Positions 27,034-36,385 of a DNA stretch of 64,000 nt are shown one piece after another (the first letter of the stretch is position 1; the number at the start of each line of letters is the position of its first letter). The stretch lies in NCBI RefSeq assembly GCF_019649015.1, contig NZ_BLPI01000001.1:3033001-3097000 (forward strand), read 5' to 3'. A program made the position numbers and the translations under genes. The notes beneath the pieces were generated by a model that was given only the letters and a program-made list of their open reading frames with translations, had not been told where the DNA came from and did not search any database. Source of the DNA: Agarivorans litoreus (GTDB taxonomy: Bacteria; Pseudomonadota; Gammaproteobacteria; Enterobacterales; Celerinatantimonadaceae).

Positions 27034-30000
27034 TGATCCCTAGTATTATTCGCTGGTCGATACACAATCGTTTTTTAGTCTTGGTCTCGACGCTCGCTAT
27101 TTTGGTCTACGGCGGTTTCGCCATCAAAAACACGCCCGTCGACGCCATCCCAGACTTGTCAGATGTGCAGGTCATCATTAAGACCTCCTATCCGGGCCAA
27201 GCTCCACAGGTGGTTGAAGATCAGGTTACCTATCCACTGACCACCGCTATGTTATCGGTACCTGGAGCACAGACTGTTCGAGGCTACTCCTTTTTTGGTG
27301 ACTCCTATGTCTACATCATTTTTGAAGATGGTACCGATATTTACTGGGCACGTTCGCGGGTATTAGAGTACTTATCGCAAGTCGCACCTAATCTGCCGGC
27401 AGCAGCAAAGCCCGCGCTAGGGCCTGATGCTACGGGTGTTGGCTGGGTGTTTAGTTATGCCTTAGTTGACCGCACCGGCCAGCATGACCTTAGTCAGTTA
27501 CGCAGTATTCAAGATTGGTTCTTGAAATACGAGCTGCAAACGGTTGCTGGAGTTAGTGAAGTGGCAACCGTCGGCGGCATGGTGAAGCAGTACCAGATAA
27601 GCATCGATCCCGATCTCCTGCGAGCCTACCAGCTGAGCCTGCCGCAGCTACAGAGTGCTATTTCTCAAGGGAATCAAGAGACCGGTGCCAGCGTAATTGA
27701 AATGGGTGAAGCCGAGTACATGGTGCGCAGTAGCGGCTACATAAGCTCGATCGAAGACTTGCAACAATTACCATTAAAACTCAACCCACAAGGTACTCCC
27801 TTGTTACTGGGTGATGTTGCCGATATTCAAGTAGGGCCACAAATGCGCCGAGGGCTCTCAGAGCTTGATGGCGAGGGCGAAGTGGTCGGTGGCGTAGTGG
27901 TGATGCGCTACGGGGAAAATGCCCAACAGGTCATTGCAGCTGTTAAAGACAAGCTAGACAGTTTGAGCGCTTCACTGCCCGCTGGCGTAGAAATTGTCAC
28001 CACTTATGACCGCTCTGGCTTGATTGAACGTGCTGTAGAAAACCTCAAAGACAAATTGATTGAAGAGTTTGTGGTGGTGGTCTTAGTGTGTGCGGCGTTC
28101 CTGTTCCATATCCGCAGCTCACTGGTGGTATTGGTAAGTTTGCCTGTGGGGATCATTATCGCCTTCATCGTGATGAGTTGGCAGGGCATCAATGCCAACA
28201 TCATGTCGTTGGGAGGCATCGCCATCGCCATTGGCGCGATGGTTGATGGAGCCATCGTAATGATTGAAAACGTGCACAAGCACATGGAGAAAACCGAGCT
28301 TACCGACGCCAACCGGTGGGAAGTGATTGGCAAAGCGGCTTCAGAGGTGGGGCCTGCCTTGTTCTTCTCGTTGTTGATCATTACCTTCAGCTTCGTGCCG
28401 GTCTTTGCCTTGCACGGCCAAGAAGGCAAGATGTTCTCGCCCTTGGCTTACACCAAGACCTACGCCATGGCGGCAGCAGCTGGCTTGGCAATCACGCTAG
28501 TGCCGGTACTTATGGGTTACTTTATTCGCGGCAAGGTGATTGCCGAGCATAAGAACCCATTGAATCGGCTTCTGATTGCCAGCTACAAGCCACTACTCAA
28601 GCTCAGCTTGAAAGCGCCTGTGCTAGTACTGCTTATCGCTGTCGCCTTAGTCGGTGTAGGTTTTTATCCGGTCAACAAGATTGGTAGTGAGTTTATCCCG
28701 CCTTTGGACGAGGGGGATTTGATGTACATGCCAACCACTTATCCTGGGATTAGTATTGGCAAGGCGCGAGAAGTCTTACAACAGACCAATAAGCTGATCA
28801 AGACAGTGCCAGAAGTAGAAAGGGTTTGGGGCAAAGTTGGTCGTGCAGAAACAGCGACTGATCCGGCACCTCTCACCATGATCGAAACCTTCATCACGCT
28901 TAAGCCCCGAGAGCAATGGCGAGAAGGAATGTCTACCGACAAACTGCGCCAAGAGCTTGATAACTTGGTGAACTTCCCTGGATTAACCAATGCTTGGGTA
29001 ATGCCGATAAAAACTCGTATCGACATGCTTGCAACTGGGATCAAAACGCCTATTGGCATCAAAATATCAGGCGAAGACCTCAGTGTAATTGAGACCATTG
29101 GTAAAGACATTGAAGACATCCTTGGCCAAGTTCCTGGCACCGCCTCCGCATACGCCGAGCGTGTTACCGGTGGACGCTATGTGAAAGTAGATATCGACCG
29201 AATTGCAACTGCTCGCTATGGCCTTAACATCGCCGATGTGCAAGCCGTTGTTTCTACAGCCATTGGCGGGATGAATGTGTCTGAGACAGTGGAAGGCTTA
29301 GAGCGCTACCCGATTAACTTACGCTATCCCCAGCGTTACCGCGACAGCGTAGAACAACTAAAACTATTGCCTGTGGTCACGCCAAGTGGACTGCGATTAA
29401 CCCTTGGAGATGTGGCAGCGGTTTACGTTGAAGACGGGCCGCCGATGATTAAGACCGAAAACGCACGCCCTAATGGTTGGATCTTCGTTGATATTGAAGG
29501 CCGTGACTTAGGCAGCTACGTACAAGATGCTAAGCAGTACGTGCAAGAGCATCTAACTCTGCCAGCGGGCTATTCAGTCAGTTGGTCAGGGCAATATGAA
29601 TACATGGAACGCGCAGAAGCCACCTTGAAAGTGGTGGTACCGGCAACGCTTGCCATCATTATGTTGCTGTTGTACATGGCCTTTAGGCGAGTGGGTGAAG
29701 TGCTCCTAATCCTAGGCACCTTGCCCTTAGCGATGATTGGCGGCGTTTGGCTCATGTATCTATTGGGTTACAACTTCTCCATTGCCGTTGGCGTGGGTTT
29801 CATCGCTCTAGCGGGGGTTGCTGTAGAAATTGGCGTCATCATGCTGATGTACCTTAATCAATCACTTGAAGAGACCTTGTCCAAACACAGCATTGTTAGC
29901 AAGCAACAATTACGCACAGCCATTGTTGAAGGTGCTGGTTTGCGCGTACGGCCGGTGATGATGACCGTTGCCACGGTGATCATAGGCCTAATTCCGATTA

Positions 30001-30155
30001 TGTATGGTGAAGGCACCGGCTCCGAAGTCATGCAAAGAATTGCTGCACCGATGATCGGCGGTATGGCCTCAGCGGTGGTATTAACCCTGCTAGTGCTGCC
30101 CTCAGTTTATTACTTATGGAAACGCATATCTCTGCGCAAACTAATTAACGAATAA
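27033..30155 (+). CDS. cusA: Heavy-metal RND efflux pump, CusA type
   Basis: A 1040-residue inner-membrane transporter of the HME-RND family, the usual length. Visible are the N-terminal helix followed by [16 protein letters not shown], the proton-relay helix [20 protein letters not shown] (about 395-415), Met-containing porter segments, and the second repeat [20 protein letters not shown]. It is monovalent-cation type by its CusA-like relay and by context. It uses the proton gradient to drive Cu+/Ag+ out through CusB and the TolC-like channel. Confidence 0.95.
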   Translation: MIPSIIRWSIHNRFLVLVSTLAILVYGGFAIKNTPVDAIPDLSDVQVIIKTSYPGQAPQVVEDQVTYPLTTAMLSVPGAQTVRGYSFFGDSYVYIIFEDGTDIYWARSRVLEYLSQVAPNLPAAAKPALGPDATGVGWVFSYALVDRTGQHDLSQLRSIQDWFLKYELQTVAGVSEVATVGGMVKQYQISIDPDLLRAYQLSLPQLQSAISQGNQETGASVIEMGEAEYMVRSSGYISSIEDLQQLPLKLNPQGTPLLLGDVADIQVGPQMRRGLSELDGEGEVVGGVVVMRYGENAQQVIAAVKDKLDSLSASLPAGVEIVTTYDRSGLIERAVENLKDKLIEEFVVVVLVCAAFLFHIRSSLVVLVSLPVGIIIAFIVMSWQGINANIMSLGGIAIAIGAMVDGAIVMIENVHKHMEKTELTDANRWEVIGKAASEVGPALFFSLLIITFSFVPVFALHGQEGKMFSPLAYTKTYAMAAAAGLAITLVPVLMGYFIRGKVIAEHKNPLNRLLIASYKPLLKLSLKAPVLVLLIAVALVGVGFYPVNKIGSEFIPPLDEGDLMYMPTTYPGISIGKAREVLQQTNKLIKTVPEVERVWGKVGRAETATDPAPLTMIETFITLKPREQWREGMSTDKLRQELDNLVNFPGLTNAWVMPIKTRIDMLATGIKTPIGIKISGEDLSVIETIGKDIEDILGQVPGTASAYAERVTGGRYVKVDIDRIATARYGLNIADVQAVVSTAIGGMNVSETVEGLERYPINLRYPQRYRDSVEQLKLLPVVTPSGLRLTLGDVAAVYVEDGPPMIKTENARPNGWIFVDIEGRDLGSYVQDAKQYVQEHLTLPAGYSVSWSGQYEYMERAEATLKVVVPATLAIIMLLLYMAFRRVGEVLLILGTLPLAMIGGVWLMYLLGYNFSIAVGVGFIALAGVAVEIGVIMLMYLNQSLEETLSKHSIVSKQQLRTAIVEGAGLRVRPVMMTVATVIIGLIPIMYGEGTGSEVMQRIAAPMIGGMASAVVLTLLVLPSVYYLWKRISLRKLINE

Positions 30156-30173
30156 CAATTAAGGAGAAACACA

Positions 30174-30713
30174 ATGAAAAAGTTAGCTTCAATAGTTACC
30201 GCATCCATTCTTACGCTAGTGAGCGTTACCGCCAATGCCCACAGTGAACACTGTAAAGACACTGAGCTTGGCTCGGTTATGAAGGATATGAAATCTGAGC
30301 TTAAAGCCTACGTTGATGCATTCAAAGATGATGACCAGACCGCTATGCAGCAACATGCAGCACAACTGATTAGTAGTGCTAAAGAAGCCAAGCAACTGAT
30401 CCCACTGAAGCTGCAAGATAGCGAACATCACATGGCTGAGCATGAAGATCATATGGCAGAGATGGCTAACGTAGACCACTCGAGTATGAGCCATTCAAGT
30501 ATGGATCACAGTAACATGCCAGATATGGAAGGTATGGACCACAATACCCATATGGCACATGTGAGCTATATGAAAGGTATAGATGAACTGCTGGTGTTAT
30601 TTGGCCAACTACAACAAGTTGATGACAAGAAACTCGTCAAAAACACCCTAATCGAAGTGAAGAAGCACAGCAAACGAAGTCATAAAGAATTTCGTATGAG
30701 TTGCGATAAATAG
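30174..30713 (+). CDS. Periplasmic Met/His-rich helical protein
   Basis: A 179-residue exported protein with signal peptide (cleaved after TANA, residue 22). The mature part resembles a four-helix cytochrome b562-like bundle, interrupted near 85-125 by an insert of HMAEHEDHMAEM, MDHSNMPDMEGMDH type. The insert echoes the CusB tail and should bind copper or silver. It follows cusA by 18 bp. It probably stores or hands over metal in the periplasm. Confidence 0.75.
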   Translation: MKKLASIVTASILTLVSVTANAHSEHCKDTELGSVMKDMKSELKAYVDAFKDDDQTAMQQHAAQLISSAKEAKQLIPLKLQDSEHHMAEHEDHMAEMANVDHSSMSHSSMDHSNMPDMEGMDHNTHMAHVSYMKGIDELLVLFGQLQQVDDKKLVKNTLIEVKKHSKRSHKEFRMSCDK

Positions 30714-30786
30714 CTATTTATTGGCCGTCATAAATTGGCGGCCTAGCGAGACTGCTAAAGCGCCTAAGCTAAAGAGTGAGAGGGTG

Positions 30787-31431
30787 ATGATGAATGTTAA
30801 ACAAAAAATTTTGGTGTGGGACAGGTTCATTCGTTTTTATCACTGGCTGCAATTAGCTCTGCTAGTCGGTTTGTGGTTAAGTATGAAGTACGATGAAGTG
30901 GATTTGCACATGCAGCTAGGTTTGGCACTCTTGGCTTTGCTTCTGGTTCGATTCATCTGGGGCTACTTTGGTAGTGAAACCGCGCTGTTTAAGTCACTAC
31001 AGCTTCACCCTAAAGGTGCACTCGATGAACTTAAACAAGAATTGGGCGGCACAGAAAGCATACATACTGGGCACTCTTACCTTGGTTCTTATATGGTGCT
31101 GGCTTTATGGGTACTGCTGTTAATACAACTTCTATCAGGCTTGTTTAATTCTGATGACATTCTCTCTGATGGACCCTTATATGCCTATGTGGACGAACAA
31201 TACTACGAATGGTTTAAAGCCCTCCATTCAAATAACGTTGATTACTTATTTGCGCTTATCGCAATTCATATACTGGCGATTGGCTACTTTTGCTTAAGGA
31301 AGCGTGGTTACTTGAGAGCTATGTTCAGTGGTTATAAGAATAAAGATATTGCAAGCAAACCTAACATCAAGCCTGGGCTTTGGCCGATATTGGCAGCTAG
31401 TTTGCTGATAGCATTGACCTTAGTTTTCTAA
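30787..31431 (+). CDS. Cytochrome b561-like membrane protein
   Basis: From the ATG at 30787 (with AGAGGG just upstream) the product is 214 residues. It has four membrane helices with His residues positioned for two b hemes: FYHWLQ, DLHMQLGLAL, TGHSYLGSYM and ALHSNN/IAIHILAI. This matches the Ni/Fe-hydrogenase-type or prokaryotic cytochrome b561 domain. The open frame extends to 30721, but that part runs through a hairpin and lacks family features. In this operon it may deliver electrons for copper handling. Confidence 0.82.
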   Translation: MMNVKQKILVWDRFIRFYHWLQLALLVGLWLSMKYDEVDLHMQLGLALLALLLVRFIWGYFGSETALFKSLQLHPKGALDELKQELGGTESIHTGHSYLGSYMVLALWVLLLIQLLSGLFNSDDILSDGPLYAYVDEQYYEWFKALHSNNVDYLFALIAIHILAIGYFCLRKRGYLRAMFSGYKNKDIASKPNIKPGLWPILAASLLIALTLVF

Positions 31432-31452
31432 ATCGTAAACAACTACTGAATG

Positions 31453-31490
31453 AAAAGGCCTTGAGCGTGACTCAAATCAGCGGCTTTTTT
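31453..31490 (+). terminator. Probable terminator of the Cus-like operon
   Basis: TTGAG/CTCAA inner arms and an outer GCC/GGC with AAAAG/CTTTTT form an imperfect hairpin followed by six T. Confidence 0.5.
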
Positions 31491-31593
31491 GATCTAACTT
31501 ATCATATAGATAAATTGGGTTTGCGAGAATAAGAGTGAGAACAGTTACTATTTTTTATTAGAACTCTTACTTACAGGGATGGTAAATAAGTTT

Positions 31594-32511
31594 ATGGATC
31601 ACCAACATCAAGCCGCTTTTGATATTAGCAGCCAAGCTCACCAACACGATTTTTCTCACCACACCAATCAAGGTGAACAGCGTACATTAATTGTATTAGC
31701 GCTTACTGCCATTACCATGGTAGTTGAAATTGTTGCTGGAACTTGGTTTGGCTCCATGGCTTTGCTTGCCGATGGTTGGCACATGGGGACTCACGTTGCT
31801 GCATTCGTGATAACTATCTTTGTTTATCGATATGCTCGCAAGCACGCAAACAACCCCAAGTTCAGCTTTGGTACCGGAAAAGTCAGTTCGCTTGGAGGTT
31901 TTGCCAGTGCAATTGCTTTAGCGGTAGTTTCTCTTCTCATGATAATTGAGTCGATTACTCGCTTCTTCGAACCACAAGCGATTGCCTTTAATCAAGCGAT
32001 TTTAGTTGCTGTTATTGGCTTGTTAGTTAACTTAGTAAGTGCTTGGATTCTCAAAGATGATCACCATCATCACCATGACGAAGAGCACAGCCACTCTCAC
32101 CAAGATCACAATCTACGCGCAGCATATATGCACGTGCTGGCCGACGCACTAACATCATTACTCGCTATATTTGCTCTGCTCGCTGGCAAATACGCTGGGC
32201 TTAATTGGTTAGACCCAGTAATGGGTATTGTGGGAGCTCTAGTTATAAGTAAATGGGCCTGGGGCTTAATCTCATTAACAAGTAGTCACTTACTCGACCA
32301 ACAGTGTCAAACCACCGAGAACCGTGTGCGTGAAGCTTTGAAAGACGAAGAGATAGAAATCACAGATTTGCATGTTTGGCACCTCGGAGAGAAGTCACTT
32401 AGCGCTGTAATCTCAATACGCAGCGAAGCACCTCGTCCGTTGGTAACTTATAAACAGTTGTTACAACATATTCCTAAGCTGAAACATGTAAGTATCGAAG
32501 TTCATAAGTAG
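31594..32511 (+). CDS. Cation diffusion facilitator, DmeF-like
   Basis: From the ATG at 31594 the product is 305 residues; ATG at 31579 is also open but has almost no room for its ribosome binding site. It is a CDF exporter with six membrane helices. The zinc-type metal site is LADGWHMGTHV (first) and HVLADALTSLLA (second), that is DxxxH/HxxxD. A His loop DDHHHHHDEEHSHSHQDH lies between helices 4 and 5. A His-rich N-terminus is typical of DmeF, which exports Co2+ and Ni2+. It has its own promoter region after the operon terminator. Confidence 0.88.
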   Translation: MDHQHQAAFDISSQAHQHDFSHHTNQGEQRTLIVLALTAITMVVEIVAGTWFGSMALLADGWHMGTHVAAFVITIFVYRYARKHANNPKFSFGTGKVSSLGGFASAIALAVVSLLMIIESITRFFEPQAIAFNQAILVAVIGLLVNLVSAWILKDDHHHHHDEEHSHSHQDHNLRAAYMHVLADALTSLLAIFALLAGKYAGLNWLDPVMGIVGALVISKWAWGLISLTSSHLLDQQCQTTENRVREALKDEEIEITDLHVWHLGEKSLSAVISIRSEAPRPLVTYKQLLQHIPKLKHVSIEVHK

Positions 32512-32536
32512 GAGTCTAAGTTTTTCAGTTTTTCAA

Positions 32537-33041
32537 CAATGAGCTTCTTACGGAGAGGGAGAAACAATTTGAAGAAGAAAGAAGTAACAGAGTGCCGCTG
32601 TTGATTTTAGCCCTTGAGCTATGAGGTTCTTACGGAGAGGGAGAAACAATTTGAAGAAGAAAGAAGTAACAGAGTGCCGCTGTTGATTTTAGCCCTTGAG
32701 CTATGAGGTTCTTACGGAGAGGGAGAAACAATTTGAAGAAGAAAGAAGTAACAGAGTGCCGCTGTTGATTTTAGCCCTTGAGCTATGAGGTTCTTACGGA
32801 GAGGGAGAAACAATTTGAAGAAGAAAGAAGTAACAGAGTGCCGCTGTTGATTTTAGCCCTTGAGCTATGAGGTTCTTACGGAGAGGGAGACACAATTTGA
32901 AGAAGAAAGAAGTAACAGAGTGCCGCAGTTGATTTTAGCCCTTGAGCTATGAGGTTCTTACGGAGAGGGAGAAACAATTTGAAGAAGAAAGAAGTACCCA
33001 GAGTGCCGCTGTTGATTTTAGCCCTTGAACCATGAGGTTCA
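32537..33041 (-). repeat. Six 82-bp tandem repeats copied from the 3' end of 6S RNA
   Basis: The landmark TACGGAGAGG recurs at 32549, 32631, 32713, 32795, 32877 and 32959, exactly 82 bp apart, and the next unit merges into the ssrS 3' end. Each unit carries about 50 bp of 6S sequence (hairpin remnant CCCTTGAGCTATGAGGTTC, GAGTGCCGCTGTTG) and about 30 bp of flank. Copies are almost identical. The ssrS copy alone has CCCAGAGTG in place of ACAGAGTG and an intact hairpin. Confidence 0.93.
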
Positions 33042-33171
33042 AGGCGGGAAACAAGACCCTACCGTAGGCTTCTCAGTCGGGCTGAGCATGCTCAATAGCA
33101 GGGAAAAATCACCCTTAAGATACAATTATCGGCTCAGGGACATCACCAACTGGCGAACACCCCAGGAAACT
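32990..33171 (-). ncRNA. ssrS: 6S RNA
   Basis: Read on the minus strand, this roughly 182-nt RNA shows the 6S landmarks: GTTCGC near the 5' end, CCCTGAGCCGATA, the central GAGCATGCTC, TGAGAAGCC, and the 3' hairpin CCTTGAACCTCATGGTTCAAGG. The terminal helix pairs 5' CCTGGGGTGTTCGC with 3' GCGGCACTCTGGG. It lies directly after zapA, its conserved position. 6S RNA binds RNA polymerase with the housekeeping sigma factor and damps transcription in stationary phase. Ends are set by comparison with E. coli and may be off by a few bases. Confidence 0.95.
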
Positions 33172-33176
33172 AAACT

Positions 33177-33182
33177 CTTATA
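33177..33182 (-). promoter_or_regulatory. -10 box of the ssrS promoter
   Basis: TATAAG on the minus strand, six to seven bases before the inferred 6S start. A convincing -35 was not found. Confidence 0.6.
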
Positions 33183-33217
33183 CACTGTAGTAAAACTTCG
33201 AATACCTTGCGAGTACT

Positions 33218-33532
33218 CTATTCAACATTACCCACTGGTTGGCTCTGCTCTAGCAAGGCACGCTCAATGGTGTTTTGCAGCTCTACTATTCGCTGATTCA
33301 TATTATCAGCATAATTCTGATTTTTTGCTTGTTCGTTATGCAGCTCGTAAGAGAGGTGCAAACCAACCATTATGGCTAAGTGCTCGGTACTATTAACGCT
33401 GCTCTTTTCTTTGAGCGCTTCTAAACGTTGAGATAATTCGTCGGCGGCTTGGCGAAGTTTATCTTCTTCACCGACCGGGCAAGCTACTCGGTAGTTCTTG
33501 CCTAACAATATTATGTCTACGCCCTGCGTCAT
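33218..33532 (-). CDS. zapA: Cell division protein ZapA
   Basis: A 104-residue protein that bundles FtsZ protofilaments at the division ring. It has the family N-terminal DIILLGKNYRVACPVGEEDKL, a helical core with LSQRLEALKEKSS and AIMVGLHLSYEL, and a coiled-coil C-terminus ending in ELQNTIERAL. It is transcribed toward ssrS and divergently from the PilZ/ygfB side, the conserved arrangement in gammaproteobacteria. Confidence 0.96.
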   Translation of the reverse strand: MTQGVDIILLGKNYRVACPVGEEDKLRQAADELSQRLEALKEKSSVNSTEHLAIMVGLHLSYELHNEQAKNQNYADNMNQRIVELQNTIERALLEQSQPVGNVE

Positions 33533-33598
33533 GATTCGCCTTAGCTAAACTGTATTACGACCGAATATATAGCGCAGCGCGCTAACTTGCAACCATTG

Positions 33599-33627
33599 TT
33601 GCCGCGGCTTTGTGCAAGCTGCGGCAA
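33599..33627. repeat. Hairpin between zapA and the PilZ gene
   Basis: TTGCCGCGGCTT and AAGCTGCGGCAA pair over a 5-base loop in the divergent promoter region. Function is open; no T-run follows. Confidence 0.5.
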
Positions 33628-33800
33628 TAACGAGCAGTTTGCTGTAAAGCTAAACAAATCTGCGTTATCGGTCTCATAAAAGCTTATTTGATTGCTTGAA
33701 TATCCCTAACGATTTGTCCACCATAGCCAACTATAATTATTTGAGCGTTAACCTTAACGCTAGTTTCAAAAGTTTTTTAGGTAACAGGATACAAAGCTTC

Positions 33801-34406
33801 ATGGCGCAAGCAGGCAGTTTTGCCGATGAACGTCGCAGATTTTACCGCATCGTCTACCCAGTGCGTTTGATTCAGCTCCTCATCAAAATGGTTAACACTA
33901 AAATTGCCAACGTTGACCCCCAAGGCCGCAAAAAATCAGAAGTGAAAGACGCCTACGCGGCGCAGTTCATGCCGATGATGTACTTGGGCGATCATGTCTT
34001 TCCTGTGTTAGATGTATCTGAAGGTGGTTGCCGTATTCAATGGCGCTCTTCGGCGGAGCCTTTGCCTATTTCTAGTAAAATATTGGTGGGGCGGATCATT
34101 TTTCATAAAGACCTAAGCAAAATTGTTGATTACTTGCCTAAGGACCTTAAGGATGAGTTTGAAGATTTAAGCCTGCTTTACAGTACTGAAGGTTACGAAC
34201 ATCAGTTTGAGGCGAGAATTATCCGTAAGATTGAAAATAAGCGCGATCCCTACCCACAACTGTGCCTGCAGTTTACTAAGGCTACTCACATGTCGGCGCG
34301 ATTCATTCGCCAACAAGAAAGCACCTTAATTAAACTGTTTCGCGATCAATATATTGAGCGAGTGCGCCTGCGCCGCCAGCAGCTGAAAGAAGCCCAACAA
34401 AAATAG
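33801..34406 (+). CDS. PilZ-domain protein
   Basis: From the ATG at 33801 the product is 201 residues. It has the c-di-GMP-binding pattern ERRRFYRIVYP (about 10-20) and DVSEGGCRI (about 75), i.e. RxxxR plus DxSxxG. A Lys/Arg/Gln-rich helical tail follows. The frame is open to a TTG at 33696, but that stretch has no ribosome binding site and no domain. AGGA lies about 11 bases before the ATG. It probably reads c-di-GMP to adjust motility or surface behaviour. Confidence 0.83.
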   Translation: MAQAGSFADERRRFYRIVYPVRLIQLLIKMVNTKIANVDPQGRKKSEVKDAYAAQFMPMMYLGDHVFPVLDVSEGGCRIQWRSSAEPLPISSKILVGRIIFHKDLSKIVDYLPKDLKDEFEDLSLLYSTEGYEHQFEARIIRKIENKRDPYPQLCLQFTKATHMSARFIRQQESTLIKLFRDQYIERVRLRRQQLKEAQQK

Positions 34407-34497
34407 CCCGAAATTGCCCCTAAATATAAGTATAAAAATGGCCGCTAACTTTAAGCAGTGTTAGGATTAGCCAATTAAAAGTAGCTAGGTATTTAAT

Positions 34498-35064
34498 GTG
34501 ACTAAAATTGCATATCCAGATTATGAAGATCTGGGTGAACTCCTCATTGGTTCAAAAATATTGGTAAGCCCTGCTGAAGTTCATGGCCTGTTAAGTGGCC
34601 TTTTAGCAGCGGGTTTGCCTAGTGATGGCGACTGGTTGAGCCAGATAAATGCACTTATTAACGATGGCCAAGGTTTACCTGTTGAAATTAAAAAGCAGCT
34701 AAAAATTGTAATGGAAGCCACCCACAGCGGCATGAGCGATAGCTTATTGGGCTTTCAATTAATGTTGCCCAGTGATGACCTAGTAGTAGAAGAGCGTACC
34801 GAAGCCTTAGCTCAATGGGTACAAAGCTTTTTGGTGGGTTTTGGTGTGGTACAAAGCGATCTCAATAAGTTGGCCGAAGACGTGCAGGAATTGGTTAAAG
34901 ATTTCACCGAAATTAGCCAATTGTCTTCTGATTTAGATGATGACGAAGAAGAAAACGAACAAGCCTTATTCCAAGTGGTGGAATACGTGCGTATTGGCGC
35001 CATTACTATCTTTGCTCACCTTACTGCCAGTGATAGCGACCTACAACAACCTACATTGCATTAA
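34498..35064 (+). CDS. ygfB: YgfB/YecA-family (UPF0149) protein
   Basis: A 188-residue, acidic, all-helical protein. The N-terminal SPAEVHGLLSGLLAAG is the UPF0149 signature, and LVGFGV and the C-terminal EYVRIGAITIFAHL are also family-like. The start is GTG at 34498, with AGG ten bases upstream; an ATG two bases earlier is out of frame. It stands before pepP-ubiH-ubiI exactly as in E. coli. In Pseudomonas a homologue modulates AlpA-driven transcription; the role here is unknown. Confidence 0.93.
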   Translation: MTKIAYPDYEDLGELLIGSKILVSPAEVHGLLSGLLAAGLPSDGDWLSQINALINDGQGLPVEIKKQLKIVMEATHSGMSDSLLGFQLMLPSDDLVVEERTEALAQWVQSFLVGFGVVQSDLNKLAEDVQELVKDFTEISQLSSDLDDDEEENEQALFQVVEYVRIGAITIFAHLTASDSDLQQPTLH

Positions 35065-35088
35065 GCACTAATAAGCCAAGGAGTTGCT

Positions 35089-36384
35089 GTGTTTTTACAA
35101 CGTCGTCAGCAGTTATTTTCTGCCATGTCAGACAACAGTGTTGCGATTTTCTGTGCTGCCGAAGAACAAACGCGCAGCCGCGATACTGAGTTTCCCTTTC
35201 GCCAAGACAGCGACTTTTACTACTTCTGTGGGTTTAACGAGCCTAGCGCATTGTTATTGCTGATAAAGCACGCTGGCGAAACCCGTACTGTATTGTTTAA
35301 TCGCCGTAAAGATAAGCTCGCCGAAATTTGGCAAGGCCGCCGTTTAGGCCAAGAGCAAGCCGTTAGCCATTTAGGCATCGATAAAGCCCACGCCATAGAA
35401 GAGCTAGGTGAGCACTTACATCTTGAGCTAGATGGTTTAGAAAAGGTGTATTTAGCACAAGGGCGTTACCCCGCTTACGACCAACAAATTTTTGCTGCCA
35501 TCGAATGTTTACGCAATGGTTTGCGTCAAGGCTTTAAAGCGCCTAAGCAAATCGAAGACTGGCGACCCATTGTTGATGAGATGCGCTTGATAAAATCTGC
35601 CGACGAAGTGGCGCTTATGCGTAAAGCCGGTGAGATTTCTGCCGCTGGTCATGTGCGTGCTATGCGCAGTTGTAAGGTAGGCATGTGGGAATACCAGTTA
35701 GAAGCCGAAATTCATCACGAGTTTTTAATGGCTGGCTCACGCGCTCCTGCTTACGGCACTATTGTTGGTGCTGGCGACAACGCTTGTATTCTGCATTACA
35801 CCGAGAACGAAAGCGTGATGCAAGATGGTGATTTAGTGCTGATTGATGCCGGCGCCGAATACCAAATGTATGCCGGAGACATTACCCGAACCTTCCCAGT
35901 AAACGGTAAGTTTAGCCCCGAGCAAGCCAAGCTTTACAAGGTGGTTTTAGACGCCCAGTTAGCCGCTTTGGATATGTTAAAACCGGGTGTGTCGATTTAT
36001 GAGGTTAACCAAGTAGTGCTTAACATTATGGTAAGTGGCTTGGTTGATTTAGGCATTATGCAAGGTGACGTTGCCACACTCATTGAAGAAGAAGCTTACA
36101 AAGAGTATTACATGCACGGCTTAGGACATTGGATTGGCCTAGACGTCCACGATGTGGGTGACTATTACGATGTTAAGCGCACTCGACCATTGGTAGAGGG
36201 CATGGCCATCACCATTGAACCTGGCCTGTATATTCCTGCAGATGCCGAGGTGCCAGCGGCTTATCAAGGCATAGGTATTCGTATTGAAGACGATGTGGTG
36301 ATAACCAGCGAAGGTCGTGAAATTCTTACCAGCAATGTGCCTAAATCTATCGCCGAAATTGAAGCTCTAATGGCGACTAGCTAG
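35089..36384 (+). CDS. pepP: Xaa-Pro aminopeptidase P
   Basis: A 431-residue metallopeptidase that removes an N-terminal residue before proline. The metal site is read in LIDAGAEYQMYAGDITRTFP (two Asp, about 260-275), HGLGHWIGLDVHD (His), ITIEPGLY (Glu) and IRIEDDV (Glu). The N-terminal creatinase-like domain begins with RRQQLFSAM. GTG at 35089 is the start, preceded by a perfect AAGGAG. It is 24 bp after ygfB and 1 bp before ubiH. Confidence 0.97.
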   Translation: MFLQRRQQLFSAMSDNSVAIFCAAEEQTRSRDTEFPFRQDSDFYYFCGFNEPSALLLLIKHAGETRTVLFNRRKDKLAEIWQGRRLGQEQAVSHLGIDKAHAIEELGEHLHLELDGLEKVYLAQGRYPAYDQQIFAAIECLRNGLRQGFKAPKQIEDWRPIVDEMRLIKSADEVALMRKAGEISAAGHVRAMRSCKVGMWEYQLEAEIHHEFLMAGSRAPAYGTIVGAGDNACILHYTENESVMQDGDLVLIDAGAEYQMYAGDITRTFPVNGKFSPEQAKLYKVVLDAQLAALDMLKPGVSIYEVNQVVLNIMVSGLVDLGIMQGDVATLIEEEAYKEYYMHGLGHWIGLDVHDVGDYYDVKRTRPLVEGMAITIEPGLYIPADAEVPAAYQGIGIRIEDDVVITSEGREILTSNVPKSIAEIEALMATS

Positions 36385-36385
36385 T

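Noticed and set aside
30721-30786. Upstream extension of the b561-like gene
   Set aside because: The stretch covers a GGCC/GGCC hairpin, lacks a ribosome binding site and lies outside the family domain.
32537-33041. CRISPR array
   Set aside because: The whole 82-bp unit repeats, with no variable spacers, and its sequence comes from the ssrS 3' end.
33025-33396. A plus-strand ORF of 123 codons
   Set aside because: It runs antisense through the 6S RNA gene and zapA and has no protein-family features.
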